A stretch of DNA of 64,000 bases. It comes from Pteria penguin. Lineage: Eukaryota; Mollusca; Bivalvia; Pterioida; Pteriidae. Position numbers and translations under genes: made by a program. The stretch is from NCBI GenBank assembly GCA_035048485.1, contig CM068588.1:29220769-29284768 (forward strand), written 5' to 3'. The notes beneath the pieces were generated by a model, which saw nothing but the letters and a program-made list of their open reading frames with translations, did not search any database and was not told the DNA's origin. This document shows, one piece after another, positions 39,842-54,120 of this stretch (position 1 is the stretch's first letter; each line of letters starts with the position of its first letter).

Positions 39842-39955
39842 AAAAAGAGGAGTTACCGGCTCAGTTATGTGGCAGAAGTCACCATAGAGCTATACAATAC
39901 ATGAATATAAATAATATACTAGAACATATATCACATAGTTACAAAAATCTGCGAA
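39842..39955 (-). repeat. Inverted-repeat partner, right of the TLR
   Basis: The reverse complement reads ATGTTCTAGTATATTATTTA, TATTCATGTATTGTATAGCT, CTATGGTGACTTCTGCCACA, TAACTGAGCCGGTAACTCCT, matching 35,700-35,809 with a few substitutions and a short indel. The pair encloses the TLR gene. Confidence 0.85.

Positions 39956-39965
<10 letters not shown>

Positions 39966-39987
<22 letters not shown>
39966..39987. repeat. Run of 22 G
   Basis: Uninterrupted poly-G just upstream of the inverted repeat arm. Its length in any one individual or assembly is unreliable. Confidence 0.9.
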
Positions 39988-40112
39988 CTCTATTTAATTC
40001 TTTTTAATTGATAATGTATTTACAAAGTGTAGTCTACGACGTCACTACATCTTTCCAACCAAACGTGTGTAGATGTAAAGTTAAGCGGATGTTGCAAGGT
40101 AAACGTATTTTA

Positions 40113-40242
40113 ACAGTAATACCAATCTTATTAAAACGCAACGCGACTTGTACTCCGTTCCTCTACGATACTCTCCGTATACGGAGAGTATCGTAGAGGA
40201 ACGGAGTACAAGTCGCGTTTTAATAAGATTGACAGTAATACC
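40113..40242. repeat. Near-perfect palindrome flanked by 11-bp direct repeats
   Basis: Arms 40,124-40,179 and 40,180-40,230 are exact reverse complements over 51 bases, apart from one 5-base insertion (AACGC) in the left arm. There is no spacer: the centre is CCGTATACGG. ACAGTAATACC occurs on both sides (40,113-40,123 and 40,232-40,242), as a target-site duplication would. No open frame of interest. Confidence 0.95.
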
Positions 40243-43200
40243 GTCCTATGTAAGAAAGAGAAGACAGAAGACATCTGAAAAAGCTGTATACAGGCCCGTA
40301 GAAAGCAATTCAAAAGTTGGGGAGGGACAAACTCAAAACAAAATTTACAATATGATACCACTGTTTTAAGCCACTTTTTGTGCCAAGGAGTCTTGCATGA
40401 ATCGCATAAAGCTAGACACTGACCAAAGGCGGATGTAGAAATATTTGAAAGTGGGATGCGGCTTAAGAGGAAAGGAAAACTGCGCCTCTAATTTTGCATG
40501 AGTAAATGTTTTACAGAGCCCTAACACTTTCTATCTTTTCGTGATGAAAATAACTTGTAGTTGAAAGAAAAGAACAAATTTATACATACTGCTGCAGTAC
40601 AACTTATAAGATTCTCTCCATTGCATGTTTAGAATAATTTAATGAAAATAATTTAGTAAACTAGATAACAACCTGTACCTATAAAACAATTATGATCGGC
40701 CAAAAAAGTGAGGCAATGGTATGAGACAAATCAACAAGGACATGCAAGTAAAACGTGATAATAGTCAAATAGGTACACGTGGATGTAATGAATTTATGGT
40801 ACATAATGGTAACACCCTCTGGTAAGAATGTAATGGAAATCATGGTATATAATGGATGACGTCATTCAGTAAAATGTGATGGAAATCATGGTATATAATG
40901 GATGACGTCATTCAGTAAAATGTGATGGAAATCATGATATATAATGGATAACGTCATTCAGTAAAATGTAATGGAAATCATGGTATATAATGGATGTCGT
41001 CATTCAGTAAAATGTAATGGAAATCATGGTATATATTGGATGGCGTCATTCAGTAAAATGTAATGGAAATCATGATATATAATGGATGACGTCATTCAGT
41101 AAAATGTAATGGAAATCACGGTATATAATGGATGACGTCATTCAGTAAAATGTAATGGAAATGATAGTATATAATGGATGACGTCATTCAGTAAAATGTG
41201 ATGGAAATGATAGTATATAATGGATGTCGTCATTCAGGAAAATGTAATGGAAATCATGGTATATAATGGATGGCGTCATTCAGTAAAATGTAATGGAAAT
41301 CACGGTATATAATGGATAACGTCATTCAGTAAAATGTAATGGAAATGATAGTATATAAGGGATGTCGTCATTCAGTAAAATGTGATGGAAATCATGATAT
41401 ATAATGGATGACGTCATTCAGTAAAATGTAATGGAAATAACGGTATATAATGGATAACGTCATTCAGTAAAATGTGATGGAAATCACGGTATATAATGGA
41501 TGACGTCATTCAGTAAAATGTAATGGAAATCATGGTATATAATGGATGACGTCATTCAGTAAAATGTGATGGAAATCATGATATATAATGGATGACGTCA
41601 TTCAGTAAAATGTAATGGAAAACACGGTATATAATGGATGACGTCATTCAGTAAAATGTGATGGAAATCATGATATATAATGGATGACGTCATTCAGTAA
41701 AATGTGATGGAAATCATGGTATATAATGGATGACGTCATTCAGTAAAATGTAATGGAAATGATAGTATATAATGGATGTCGTCATTCAGTAAAATGTAAT
41801 GGAAATCATGGTATATAATGGATGACGTCATTCAGTAAAATGTAATGGAAATCACGGTATATAATGGATGACGTCATTCAGTAAAATGTGATGGAAATCA
41901 TGATATATAATGGATGACGTCATTCATTAAAATGTAATGGAAAACACGGTATATAATGGATGACGTCATTCAGTAAAATGTGATGGAAATGATAGTATAT
42001 AATGGATGTCGTCATTCAGGAAAATGTAATGCAAATCACGGTATATAATGGATGACGTCATTCAGTAAAATGTAATGGAAATCACAGTATATAATGGATG
42101 ATGTCATTCAGTAGAATGTGATGGAAATGATAGTATATAATGGATGTCGTCCTTCAGGAAAATGTAATGGAAATCATTGTATATAATGGATGGCGTCATT
42201 CAGTAAAATGTAATGGAAATCACGGTACATAATGGATAACGTCATTCAGTAAAATGTAATGGAAATCATGATATATAATGAATGACGTCATTTAGTAAAA
42301 TGTGATTGAAATCATGGTATATAATGGATGACGTCATTCACTAAAATGTAATGGAAATGATAGTATATAATGGATGACGTCATTCAGTAAAATGTGATGG
42401 AAATCATGATATATAATGGATAGCGTCATTCAGTAAAATGTGATGGAAATCACGGTATATAATGGATGACGTCATTCAGTAAAATGTAATGGAAATCACG
42501 GTATATAATGGATGACGTCATTCAGTAAAATGTGATGGAAATCACGGTATATAATGGATGACGTCATTCAGTAAAATGTGATGGAAATGATAGTATATAA
42601 TGGATGTCGTCATTCAGGAAAATGTAATGGAAATCATGGTATATAATGGATGGCGTCATTCAGTAAAATGTAATGGAAATCACGGTATATAAGGGATAAC
42701 GTCATTCAGTAAAATGTAATGGAAATCATGGTATATAATGAATGACGTCATTCAGTAAAATGTAATGGAAATCACGGTATATAATGGATAACGTCATTCA
42801 GTAAAATGTAATGGAAATCATGATATATAATGGATAACGTCATTCAGTAAAATGTAATGGAAATCATGGTATATAATGGATGGCGTCATTCAGTAAAATG
42901 TAATGGAAATCACGGTATATAATGGATGGCGTCATTCAGTAAAATGTAATGGAAATCACGGTATATAATGGATAACGTCATTCAGTAAAATGTAATGGAA
43001 ATCATGGTATATAATGAATGACGTCATTCAGTAAAATGTGATTGAAATCATGGTATATAATGGATGACCTCATTCAGTAAAATGTAATGGAAATGATAGT
43101 ATATAATGGATAACGTCATTCAGTAAAATGTAATGGAAATCATGATATATAATGGATAACGTCTTTCAGTAAAATGTAATGGAAATCATGGTATATAATG

Positions 43201-45749
43201 AATGACGTCATTCAGTAAAATGTAATGGAAATCATGGTATATAATGGATGACGTCATTTAGTAAAATGTAATGGAAATCATGGTATATAATGGATGACGT
43301 CATTTAGTAAAATGTAATGGAAATCACGGTATATAATGGATGACGTCATTCAGTAAAATGTAATGGAAATCACGGTATATAATGGATGACGTCATTCAGT
43401 AAAATGTAATGGAATCACGGTATATAATGGATGACGTCATTCAGTAAAATGTAATGGAAATCACGGTATATAATGGATGACGTCATTCAGTAAAATGTAA
43501 TGGAAATCACGGTATATAATGGATGTCGTCATTCAGTAAAATGTAATGGAAATCACGGTATATAATGGATAACGTCATATATAATGGATGACGTCATTCA
43601 GTAAAATGTAATGGAAAACTCGGTATATAATGGATGACGTCATTCAGTAAAATGTAATGGAAAACACGGTATATAATGGATGACGACATTCAGTAAAATG
43701 TAATGGAAATCATGGTATATAATGGATGACATCATTCAGTAAAATGTCATGGAAATGATAGTATATAATGGATGTCGTCATTCAGGAAAATGTAATGGAA
43801 ATCATGGTATATAATGGATGACGTCATTCAGTAAAATGTAATGGAAATCACGGTATATAATGGATGGCGTCATTCAGTAAAATGTAATGGAAATGATAGT
43901 ATATAATGGATGTCGTCATTCAGGAAAATGTAATGGAAATCATGGTATATAATGGATAACGTCATTCAGTAAAATGTGATGGAAATCACGATATATAATG
44001 GATAACGTCATTCAGTAAAATGTAATGGAAATCATGGTATATAATGGATGACGTCATTCAGTAAAATGTAATGGAAATCACGGTATATAATGGATGACGT
44101 CATTCAGTAAAATGTGATGGAAATCATGATATATAATGGATGACGTCATTCAGTAAAATGTAATGGAAAACACGGTATATAATGGATGACGTCATTCAGT
44201 AAAATGTGATGGAAATGATAGTATATAATGGATGTCGTCATTCAGGAAAATGTAATGCAAATCACGGTATATAATGGATGACGTCATTCAGTAAAATGTA
44301 ATGGAAATCACAGTATATAATGGATGATAACATTCAGTAGAATGTGATGGAAATGATAGTATATAATGGATGTCGTCATTCAGGAAAATGTAATGGAAAT
44401 CATTGTATATAACGGATGGCGTCATTCAGTAAAATGTAATGGAAATCACGGTACATAATGGATAACGTCATTCAGTAAAATGTAATGGAAATCATGATAT
44501 ATAATGAATGACGTCATTTAGTAAAATGTGATTGAAATCATGATATATAATGGATGACGTCATTCAGTAAAATGTAATGGAAATGATAGTATATAATGGA
44601 TGGCGTCATTCAGTAAAATGTAATGGAAATCACGGTATATAAGTGATAACGTCATTCAGTAAAATGTAATGGAAATCATGGTATATAATGAATGACGTCA
44701 TTCAGTAAAATGTAATGGAAATCACGGTATATAATGGATAACGTCATTCAGTAAAATGTAATGGAAATCATGATATATAATTAATAACGTCATTCAGTAA
44801 AATGTAATGGAAATCATGGTATATAATGGATGGCGTCATTCAGTAAAATGTAATGGAAATCACGGTATATAATGGATGGCGTCATTCAGTAAAATGTAAT
44901 GGAAATCACGGTATATAATGGATAACGTCATTCAGTAAAATGTAATGGAAATCATGTTATATAATGAATGACGTCATTCAGTAAAATGTGATTGAAATCA
45001 TGGTATATAATGGATGACCTCATTCAGTAAAATGTAATGGAAATGATAGTATATAATGGATAACGTCATTCAGTAAAATGTAATGGAAATCATGATATAA
45101 AATGGATAACGTCATTCAGTAAAATGTAATGGAAATCATGGTATATAATGAATGACGTCATTCAGTAAAATGTAATGGAAATCATGGTATATAATGGATG
45201 ACGTCATTTAGTAAAATGTAATGGAAATCATGGTATATAATGGATGACGTCATTTAGTAAAATGTAATGGAAATCACGGTATATAATGGATGACGTCATT
45301 CAGTAAAATGTAATGGAAATCACGGTATATAATGGATGACGTCATTCAGTAAAATGTAATGGAAATCACGGTATATAATGGATGACGTCATTCAGTAAAA
45401 TGTAATGGAAATCACGGTATATAATGGATGTCGTCATTCAGTAAAATGTAATGGAAATCACGGTATATAATGGATAACGTCATATATAATGGATGACGTC
45501 ATTCAGTAAAATGTAATGGAAAACACGGTATATAATGGATGACGTGATTCAGTAAAATGTAATGGAAAACACGGTATATAATGGATGACGTCATTCAGTA
45601 AAATGTAATGGAAATCATGGTATATAATGGATGACGTCATTCAGTAAAATGTCATGGAAATGATAGTATATAATGGATGTCGTCATTCAGGAAAATGTAA
45701 TGGAAATCATGGTATATAATGGATGACGTCATTCAGTAAAATGTAATGG

Positions 45750-47900
45750 AAATCACGGTATATAATGGATGGCGTCATTCAGTAAAATGTAATGGAAATG
45801 ATAGTATATAATGGATGTCGTCATTCAGGAAAATGTAATGGAAATCATGGTATATAATCGATGACGTCATTCAGTAAAATGTAATGGAAATCATGGTATA
45901 TAATGGATAACGTCATTCAGTAAAATGTGATGGAAATCATGATATATAATGGATAACGTCATTCAGTAAAATGTAATGGAAATCATGGTATATAATGGAT
46001 GATGTCATTCAGTAAAATGTAATGGAAATGATAGTATATAATGGATGTCGTCATTCAGTAAAATGTAATGGAAATAATGGTATATAATGGATGACGTCAT
46101 GCAGTAAAATGTAATGGAAATCATGGTATATAATGGATGACGTCATTCAGTAAAATGTGATGGAAATCATGGTATATAATGGATGGCGTCATTCAGTAAA
46201 ATGTGATGGAAATGATAGTATATAATGGATGACGTCATTCAGTAAAATGTGATGGAAATCATGGTATATAATGGATGACGTCATTCAGTAAAATGTAATG
46301 GAAATGATAGTATATAATGGATGTCGTCATTCAGTAAAATGTAATGGAAATCATGGTATATAATGGATGACGTCATTCAGTAAAATGTAATGGAAATCAT
46401 GGTATATAATGGATAACGTCATTCAGTAAAATGTAATGGAAATCATGGTATATAATGGATGACGTCATTCAGTAAAATGTAATGGAAATCACGGTATATA
46501 ATGGATGACGTCATTCAGTAAAATGTGATGGAAATGATAGTATATAATGGATGTCGTCATTCAGTAAAATGTAATGGAAATCATGGTATATAATGGATCG
46601 CGTCATTCAGTAAAATGTAATGGAAATCACGGTATATAATGGATGGCGTCATTCAGTAAAATGTAATGGAAATCACGGTATATAATGGATAACGTCATTC
46701 AGTAAAATGTAATGGAAATCATGTTATATAATGAATGACGTCATTCAGTAAAATGTGATTGAAATCATGGTATATAATGGATGACCTCATTCAGTAAAAT
46801 GTAATGGAAATGATAGTATATAATGGATGACGTCATTCAGTAAAATGTAATGGAAATCACGGTATATAATGGATGGCGTCATTCAGTAAAATGTAATGGA
46901 AATGATAGTATATAATGGATGTCGTCATTCAGGAAAATGTAATGGAAATCATGGTATATAATCGATGACGTCATTCAGTAAAATGTAATGGAAATCATGG
47001 TATATAATGGATAACGTCATTCAGTAAAATGTGATGGAAATCATGATATATAATGGATAACGTCATTCAGTAAAATGTAATGGAAATCATGGTATATAAT
47101 GGATGATGTCATTCAGTAAAATGTAATGGAAATGATAGTATATAATGGATGTCGTCATTCAGTAAAATGTAATGGAAATAATGGTATATAATGGATGACG
47201 TCATGCAGTAAAATGTAATGGAAATCATGGTATATAATGGATGACGTCATTCAGTAAAATGTGATGGAAATCATGGTATATAATGGATGGCGTCATTCAG
47301 TAAAATGTGATGGAAATGATAGTATATAATGGATGACGTCATTCAGTAAAATGTGATGGAAATCATGGTATATAATGGATGACGTCATTCAGTAAAATGT
47401 AATGGAAATGATAGTATATAATGGATGTCGTCATTCAGTAAAATGTAATGGAAATCATGGTATATAATGGATGACGTCATTCAGTAAAATGTAATGGAAA
47501 TCATGGTATATAATGGATAACGTCATTCAGTAAAATGTAATGGAAATCATGGTATATAATGGATGACGTCATTCAGTAAAATGTAATGGAAATCACGGTA
47601 TATAATGGATGACGTCATTCAGTAAAATGTGATGGAAATGATAGTATATAATGGATGTCGTCATTCAGTAAAATGTAATGGAAATCATGGTATATAATGG
47701 ATCGCGTCATTCAGTAAAATGTAATGGAAATCACGGTATATAATGGATGGCGTCATTCAGTAAAATGTAATGGAAATCACGGTATATAATGGATAACGTC
47801 ATTCAGTAAAATGTAATGGAAATCATGTTATATAATGAATGACGTCATTCAGTAAAATGTGATTGAAAATCATGGTATATAATGGATGACCTCATTCAGT
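45750..47900. repeat. 1,104-bp higher-order repeat (24 units), two tandem copies
   Basis: Rare variants recur exactly 1,104 bp apart: AATCGATGACG at 45,857 and 46,961, CATGCAG at 46,101 and 47,205, GGATCGCGTC at 46,597 and 47,701. 1,104 is 24 x 46. The boundaries are approximate. Confidence 0.9.
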
Positions 47901-50900
47901 AAAATGTAATGGAAATGATAGTATATAATGGATAACGTCATTCAGTAAAATGTAATGGAAATCATGATATATAATGGATAACGTCATTCAGTAAAATGTA
48001 ATGGAAATCATGGTATATAATGAATGACGTCATTCAGTAAAATGTAATGGAAATCATGGTATATAATGGATGACGTCATTTAGTAAAATGTAATGGAAAT
48101 CATGGTATATAATGGATGACGTCATTTAGTAAAATGTAATGGAAATCACGGTATATAATGGATGACGTCATTCAGTAAAATGTAATGGAAATCACGGTAT
48201 ATAATGGATGACGTCATTCAGTAAAATGTGATGGAAATGATAGTATATAATGGATGTCGTCATTCAGGAAAATGTTATGGAAATCATGGTATATAATGGA
48301 TGTCGTCATTCAGTAAAATGTAATGGAAATCACGGTATATAAGTGATAACGTCATTCAGTAAAATGTAATGGAAATCACGGTATATAATGGATAACGTGA
48401 TTCAGTAAAATGTAATGGAAATCATGATATATAATTAATAACGTCATTCAGTAAAATGTAATGGAAATCATGGTATATAATGGATGGCGTCATTCAGTAA
48501 AATGTAATGGAAATCACGGTATATAATGGATGGCGTCATTCAGTAAAATGTAATGGAAATCACGGTATATAATGGATAACGTCATTCAGTAAAATGTAAT
48601 GGAAATCATGTTATATAATGAATGACGTCATTCAGTAAAATGTGATTGAAATCATGGTATATAATGGATGACCTCATTCAGTAAAATGTAATGGAAATGA
48701 TAGTATATAATGGATAACGTCATTCAGTAAAATGTAATGGAAATCATGATATATAATGGATAACGTCATTCAGTAAAATGTAATGGAAATCATGGTATAT
48801 AATGAATGACGTCATTCAGTAAAATGTAATGGAAATCATGGTATATAATGGATGACGTCATTTAGTAAAATGTAATGGAAATCATGGTATATAATGGATG
48901 ACGTCATTCAGTAAAATGTAATGGAAATCACGGTATATAAGTGATGACGTCATTCAGTAAAATGTAATGGAAATCACGGTATATAATGGATGACGTCATT
49001 CAGTAAAATGTAATGGAAATCACGGTATATAATGGATGACGTCATTCAGTAAAATGTAATGGAAATCACGGTATATAATGGATGTCGTCATTCAGTAAAA
49101 TGTAATGGAAATCACGGTATATAATGGATAACGTCATATATAATGGATGACGTCATTCAGTAAAATGTAATGGAAAACACGGTATATAATGGATGACGTG
49201 ATTCAGTAAAATGTAATGGAAAACACGGTATATAATGGATGAGGTCATTCAGTAAAATGTAATGGAAATCATGGTATATAATGGATGACGTCATTCAGTA
49301 AAATGTCATGGAAATGATAGTATATAATGGATGTCGTCATTCAGGAAAATGTAATGGAAATCATGGTATATAATGGATGACGTCATTCAGTAAAATGTAA
49401 TGGAAATCACGGTATATAATGGATGGCGTCATTCAGTAAAATGCAATGCAAATGATAGTATATAATGGATGCGGTCATTCAGGAAAATGTAATGGAAATC
49501 ATGGTATATAATGGATGACGTCATTCAGTAAAATGTAATGGAAATCATGGTATATAATGGATAACGTCATTCAGTAAAATGTGATGGAAATCATGATATA
49601 TAATGGATAACGTCATTCAGTAAAATGTAATGGAAATCATGGTATATAATGGATGATGTCATTCAGTAAAATGTAATGGAAATGATAGTATATAATGGAT
49701 GTCGTCATTCAGTAAAATGTAATGGAAATAATGGTATATAATGGATGACGTCATGCAGTAAAATGTGATGGAAATCATGGTATATAATGGATGACGTCAT
49801 TCAGTAAAATGTAATGGAAATCATGGTATATAATGGATGACGTCATTCAGTAAAATGTAATGGAAATCATGGTATATAATGGATGACGTCATTCAGTAAA
49901 ATGTGATGGAAATCATGGTATATAATGGATGGCGTCATTCAGTAAAATGTGATGGAAATCATGGTATATAATGGATGACGTCATTCAGTAAAATGTGATG
50001 GAAATCATGGTATATAATGGATGACGTCATTCAGTAAAATGTAATGGAAATGATAGTATATAATGGATGTCGTCATTCAGTAAAATGTAATGGAAATCAT
50101 GGTATATAATGGATGACGTCATTCAGTAAAATGTAATGGAAATCATGGTATATAATGGATAACGTCATTCAGTAAAATGTAATGGAAATCATGGTATATA
50201 ATGGATGACGTCATTCAGTAAAATGTAATGGAAATCACGGTATATAATGAATGACGTCATTCAGTAAAATGTGATGGAAATGATAGTATATAATGGATGT
50301 CGTCATTCAGGAAAATGTAATGGAAATCATGGTATATAACGGATGGCGTCATTCAGTAAAATGTAATGGAAATCACGGTATATAATGGAAAACGTCATTC
50401 AGTAAAATGTGATGGAAATCATGGTATATAATGGATGACGTCATGCAGTAAAATGTGATTGAAATCATGGTATATAATGGATGACGTCATTCAGTAAATG
50501 TAATGGAAATCATGGTATATAATGGATGACGTCATTCAGTAAAATGTAATGGAAATCACGGTATATAATGGATAGCGTCATTCAGTAAAATGTGATCGTA
50601 TATAATGGATGACGTCATTCAGTAAAATGTAATGGAAATCATGGTATATAATGGATGACGTCATTCAGTAAAATGTAATGGAAATCACGGTATATAATGG
50701 ATGACGTCATTCAGTAAAATGTAATGGAAATGATAGTATATAATGGATGTCGTCATTCAGGAAAATGTAATGGAAATCACGGTATATAATGGATTACGTC
50801 ATTCAGTAAAATGTAATGGAAATGATAGTATATAATGGATGTCGTCATTCAATAAAATGTGATAGAAATCATGGTATATAATGGATGACATCATTCAGTA

Positions 50901-52099
50901 AAATGTAATGGAAATCACGGTATATAATGGATGACGTCTTTCAGTAAAATGTGATGGAAATCATGGTATATAATGGATGACGTCATTCAGTAAAATGTAA
51001 TGGAAATGATAGTATATAATGAATGACGTCATGCAGTAAAATGTGATTGAAATCATGGTATATAATGGATGACGTCATTCAGTAAACTGTAATGGGAATC
51101 ACAGTATATAATGGATGACGTCATTCAGTAAAATGTAATGGAAATCACGGTATATAATGGATAGCGTCATTCAGTAAAATGTGATGGAAATGATAGTATA
51201 TAATGGATGACGTCATTCAGTAAAATGTGATGGAAATGATAGTATATAATGGATGTCGTCATTCAGGAAAATGTAATGGAAATCATGGTATATAACGGAT
51301 GGCGTCATTCAGTAAAATGTAATGGAAAACACGGTATATAATGGAAAATGTCATTCAGTAAAATGTAATGGAAATCATGATATATAATGAATGACGTCAT
51401 TCAGTAAAATGTGATGGAAATCACGGTATATAATGGATGACGTCATTTAGTAAAATGGAATGGAAATCATGGTATATAATGGATAACGTCATTCAGTAAA
51501 ATGTAATGGAAATGAGAGTATATAATGGATTACGCCATTCAGTAAAATGTAATGGAAATCACGGTATATAATGGATGACGTCATTCAGTAAAATGTAATG
51601 GAAACCATGGTATATTATGGATGACGTCATTCAGTAAAATGTAATGGAAATCACGGTATATAATGGATGACGTCATTCAGTAAAATGTAATGGAAATCAT
51701 GGTATATAATGGATAACGTCATTCAGTAAAATGTAATGGAAATCATGGTATATAATGGATGACGTCATTCAGTAAAATGTGATGGAAATCATGGTATATA
51801 ATGGATGACGTCATTCAGTAAATGTAATGGAAATCATGGTATATAATGGATGACGTCATTCAGTAAATGTAATGGAAATCATGGTATATAATGGATGACG
51901 TCATTCAGTAAAATGTGATGGAAATCATGGTATATAATGGATGGCGTCATTCAGTAAAATGTGATGGAAATCATGGTATATAATGGATGACGTCATTCAG
52001 TAAAATGTGATGGAAATCATGGTATATAATGGATGACGTCATTCAGTAAAATGTAATGGAAATGATAGTATATAATGGATGTCGTCATTGAATAAAATG

Positions 52100-54120
52100 T
52101 AATAGAAATCATGGTATATAATGGATGACGTCATTCAGTAAAATGTAATGGAAATCACGGTATATAATGGATGACGTCATTCAGTAAAATGTGATGGAAA
52201 TGATAGTATATAATGGATGTCGTCATTCAGGAAAATGTAATGGAAATCATGGTATATAATGGATGTCGTCATTCAGTAAAATGTAATGGAAATCACGGTA
52301 TATAATGGAAAACGTCATTCAGTAAAATGTAATGGAAATCATGATATATAATGAATGACGTCATGCAGTAAAATGTGATTGAAATCATGGTATATAATGG
52401 ATGACGTCATTCAGTAAAATGTAATGGGAATCACGGTATATAATGGATGACGTCATTCAGTAAAATGTAATGGAAATCACGGTATATAATGGATAGCGTC
52501 ATTCAGTAAAATGTGATGGAAATGATAGTATATAATGGATGTCTTCATTCAGGAAAATGTAATGGAAATCACGGTATATAATGGATGACGTCATTCAGTA
52601 AAATGTAATGGAAATCACGGTATATAATGGATGACGTCATTCAGTAAAATGTGATGGAAATGATAGTATATAATGGATGTCGTCATTCAGGAAAATGTAA
52701 TGGAAATCATGGTATATAACGGATGGCGTCATTCAGTAAAATGTAATGGAAATCACGGTATATAATGGAAAACGTCATTCAGTAAAATGTAATGGAAATC
52801 ATGATATATAATGAATGACGTCATTCAGTAAAATGTGATTGAAATCATGGTATATAATGGATGACGTCATTCAGTAAAATGTAATGGAAATGATAGTATA
52901 TAATGGATGACGTCATTCAGTAAAATGTAATGGAAATCATGATATATAATGGATAACGTCATTCAGTAAAATGTAATGGAAATCATGGTATATAATGAAT
53001 GACGTCATTCAGTAAAATGTGATGGAAATCATGGTATATAATGGATGACGTCATTCAGTAAAATGTAATGGAAATGATAGTATATAATGGATGTCGTCAT
53101 TCAATAAAATGTAATAGAAATCATGGTATATAATGGATGACGTCATTCAGTAAAATGTAATGGAAATCACGGTATATAATGGATGACGTCTTTCAGTAAA
53201 ATGTGATGGAAATGATAGTATATAATGGATGTCGTCATTCAGGAAAATGTAATGGAAATCATGGTATATAATGGATGTCGTCATTCAGTAAAATGTAATG
53301 GAAATCACGGTATATAATGGAAAACGTCATTCAGTAAAATGTAATGGAAATCATGATATATAATGAATGACGTCATGCAGTAAAATGTGATTTAAATCAT
53401 GGTATATAAAGGATGACGTCATTCAGTAAAATGTAATGGGAATCACGGTATATAATGGATGACGTCATTCAGTAAAATGTAATGGAAATCACGGTATATA
53501 ATGGATAGCGTCATTCAGTAAAATGTGATGGAAATGATAGTATATAATGGATGTCGTCATTCAGGAAAATGTAATGGAAATCACGGTATATAATGGATGA
53601 CGTCATTCAGTAAAATGTAATGGAAATCACGGTATATAATGGATGACGTCATTCAGTAAAATGTCATGGAAATGATAGTATATAATGGATGTCGTCATTC
53701 AGGAAAATGTAATGGAAATCATGGTATATAACGGATGGCGTCATTCAGTAAAATGTAATGGAAATCACGGTATATAATGGAAAACGTCATTCAGTAAAAT
53801 GTAATGGAAATCATGATATATAATGAATGACGTCATTCAGTAAAATGTGATTGAAATCATGGTATATAATGGATGACGTCATTCAGTAAAATGTAATGGA
53901 AATGATAGTATATAATGGATGACGTCATTCAGTAAAATGTAATGGAAATCATGATATATAATGGATAACGTCATTCAGTAAAATGTAATGGAAATCATGG
54001 TATATAATGAATGACGTCATTCAGTAAAATGTGATGGAAATCATGGTATATAATGGATGACGTCATTCAGTAAAATGTAATGGAAATGATAGTATATAAT
54101 GGATGTCGTCATTGAGGAAA
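52100..54120. repeat. 1,012-bp higher-order repeat (22 units), two tandem copies
   Basis: AATGGGAATCACGG at 52,426 and 53,438 and TATAACGGATGG at 52,719 and 53,731 are each 1,012 bp apart, i.e. 22 x 46. Boundaries approximate. Confidence 0.88.

Larger units (their letters stand above)
39219..40795. other. TLR 5' flank up to the satellite
   Basis: Presumed promoter region of the TLR (minus strand). Contains the right arm of the inverted repeat (39.84-39.96 kb), a run of 22 G, and the palindrome at 40.12-40.23 kb. 'aaaggcggatgtagaaatatttgaaag' near 40,425 resembles one end of the GGCGGAT inverted-repeat elements. I cannot place a transcription start. Confidence 0.55.
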
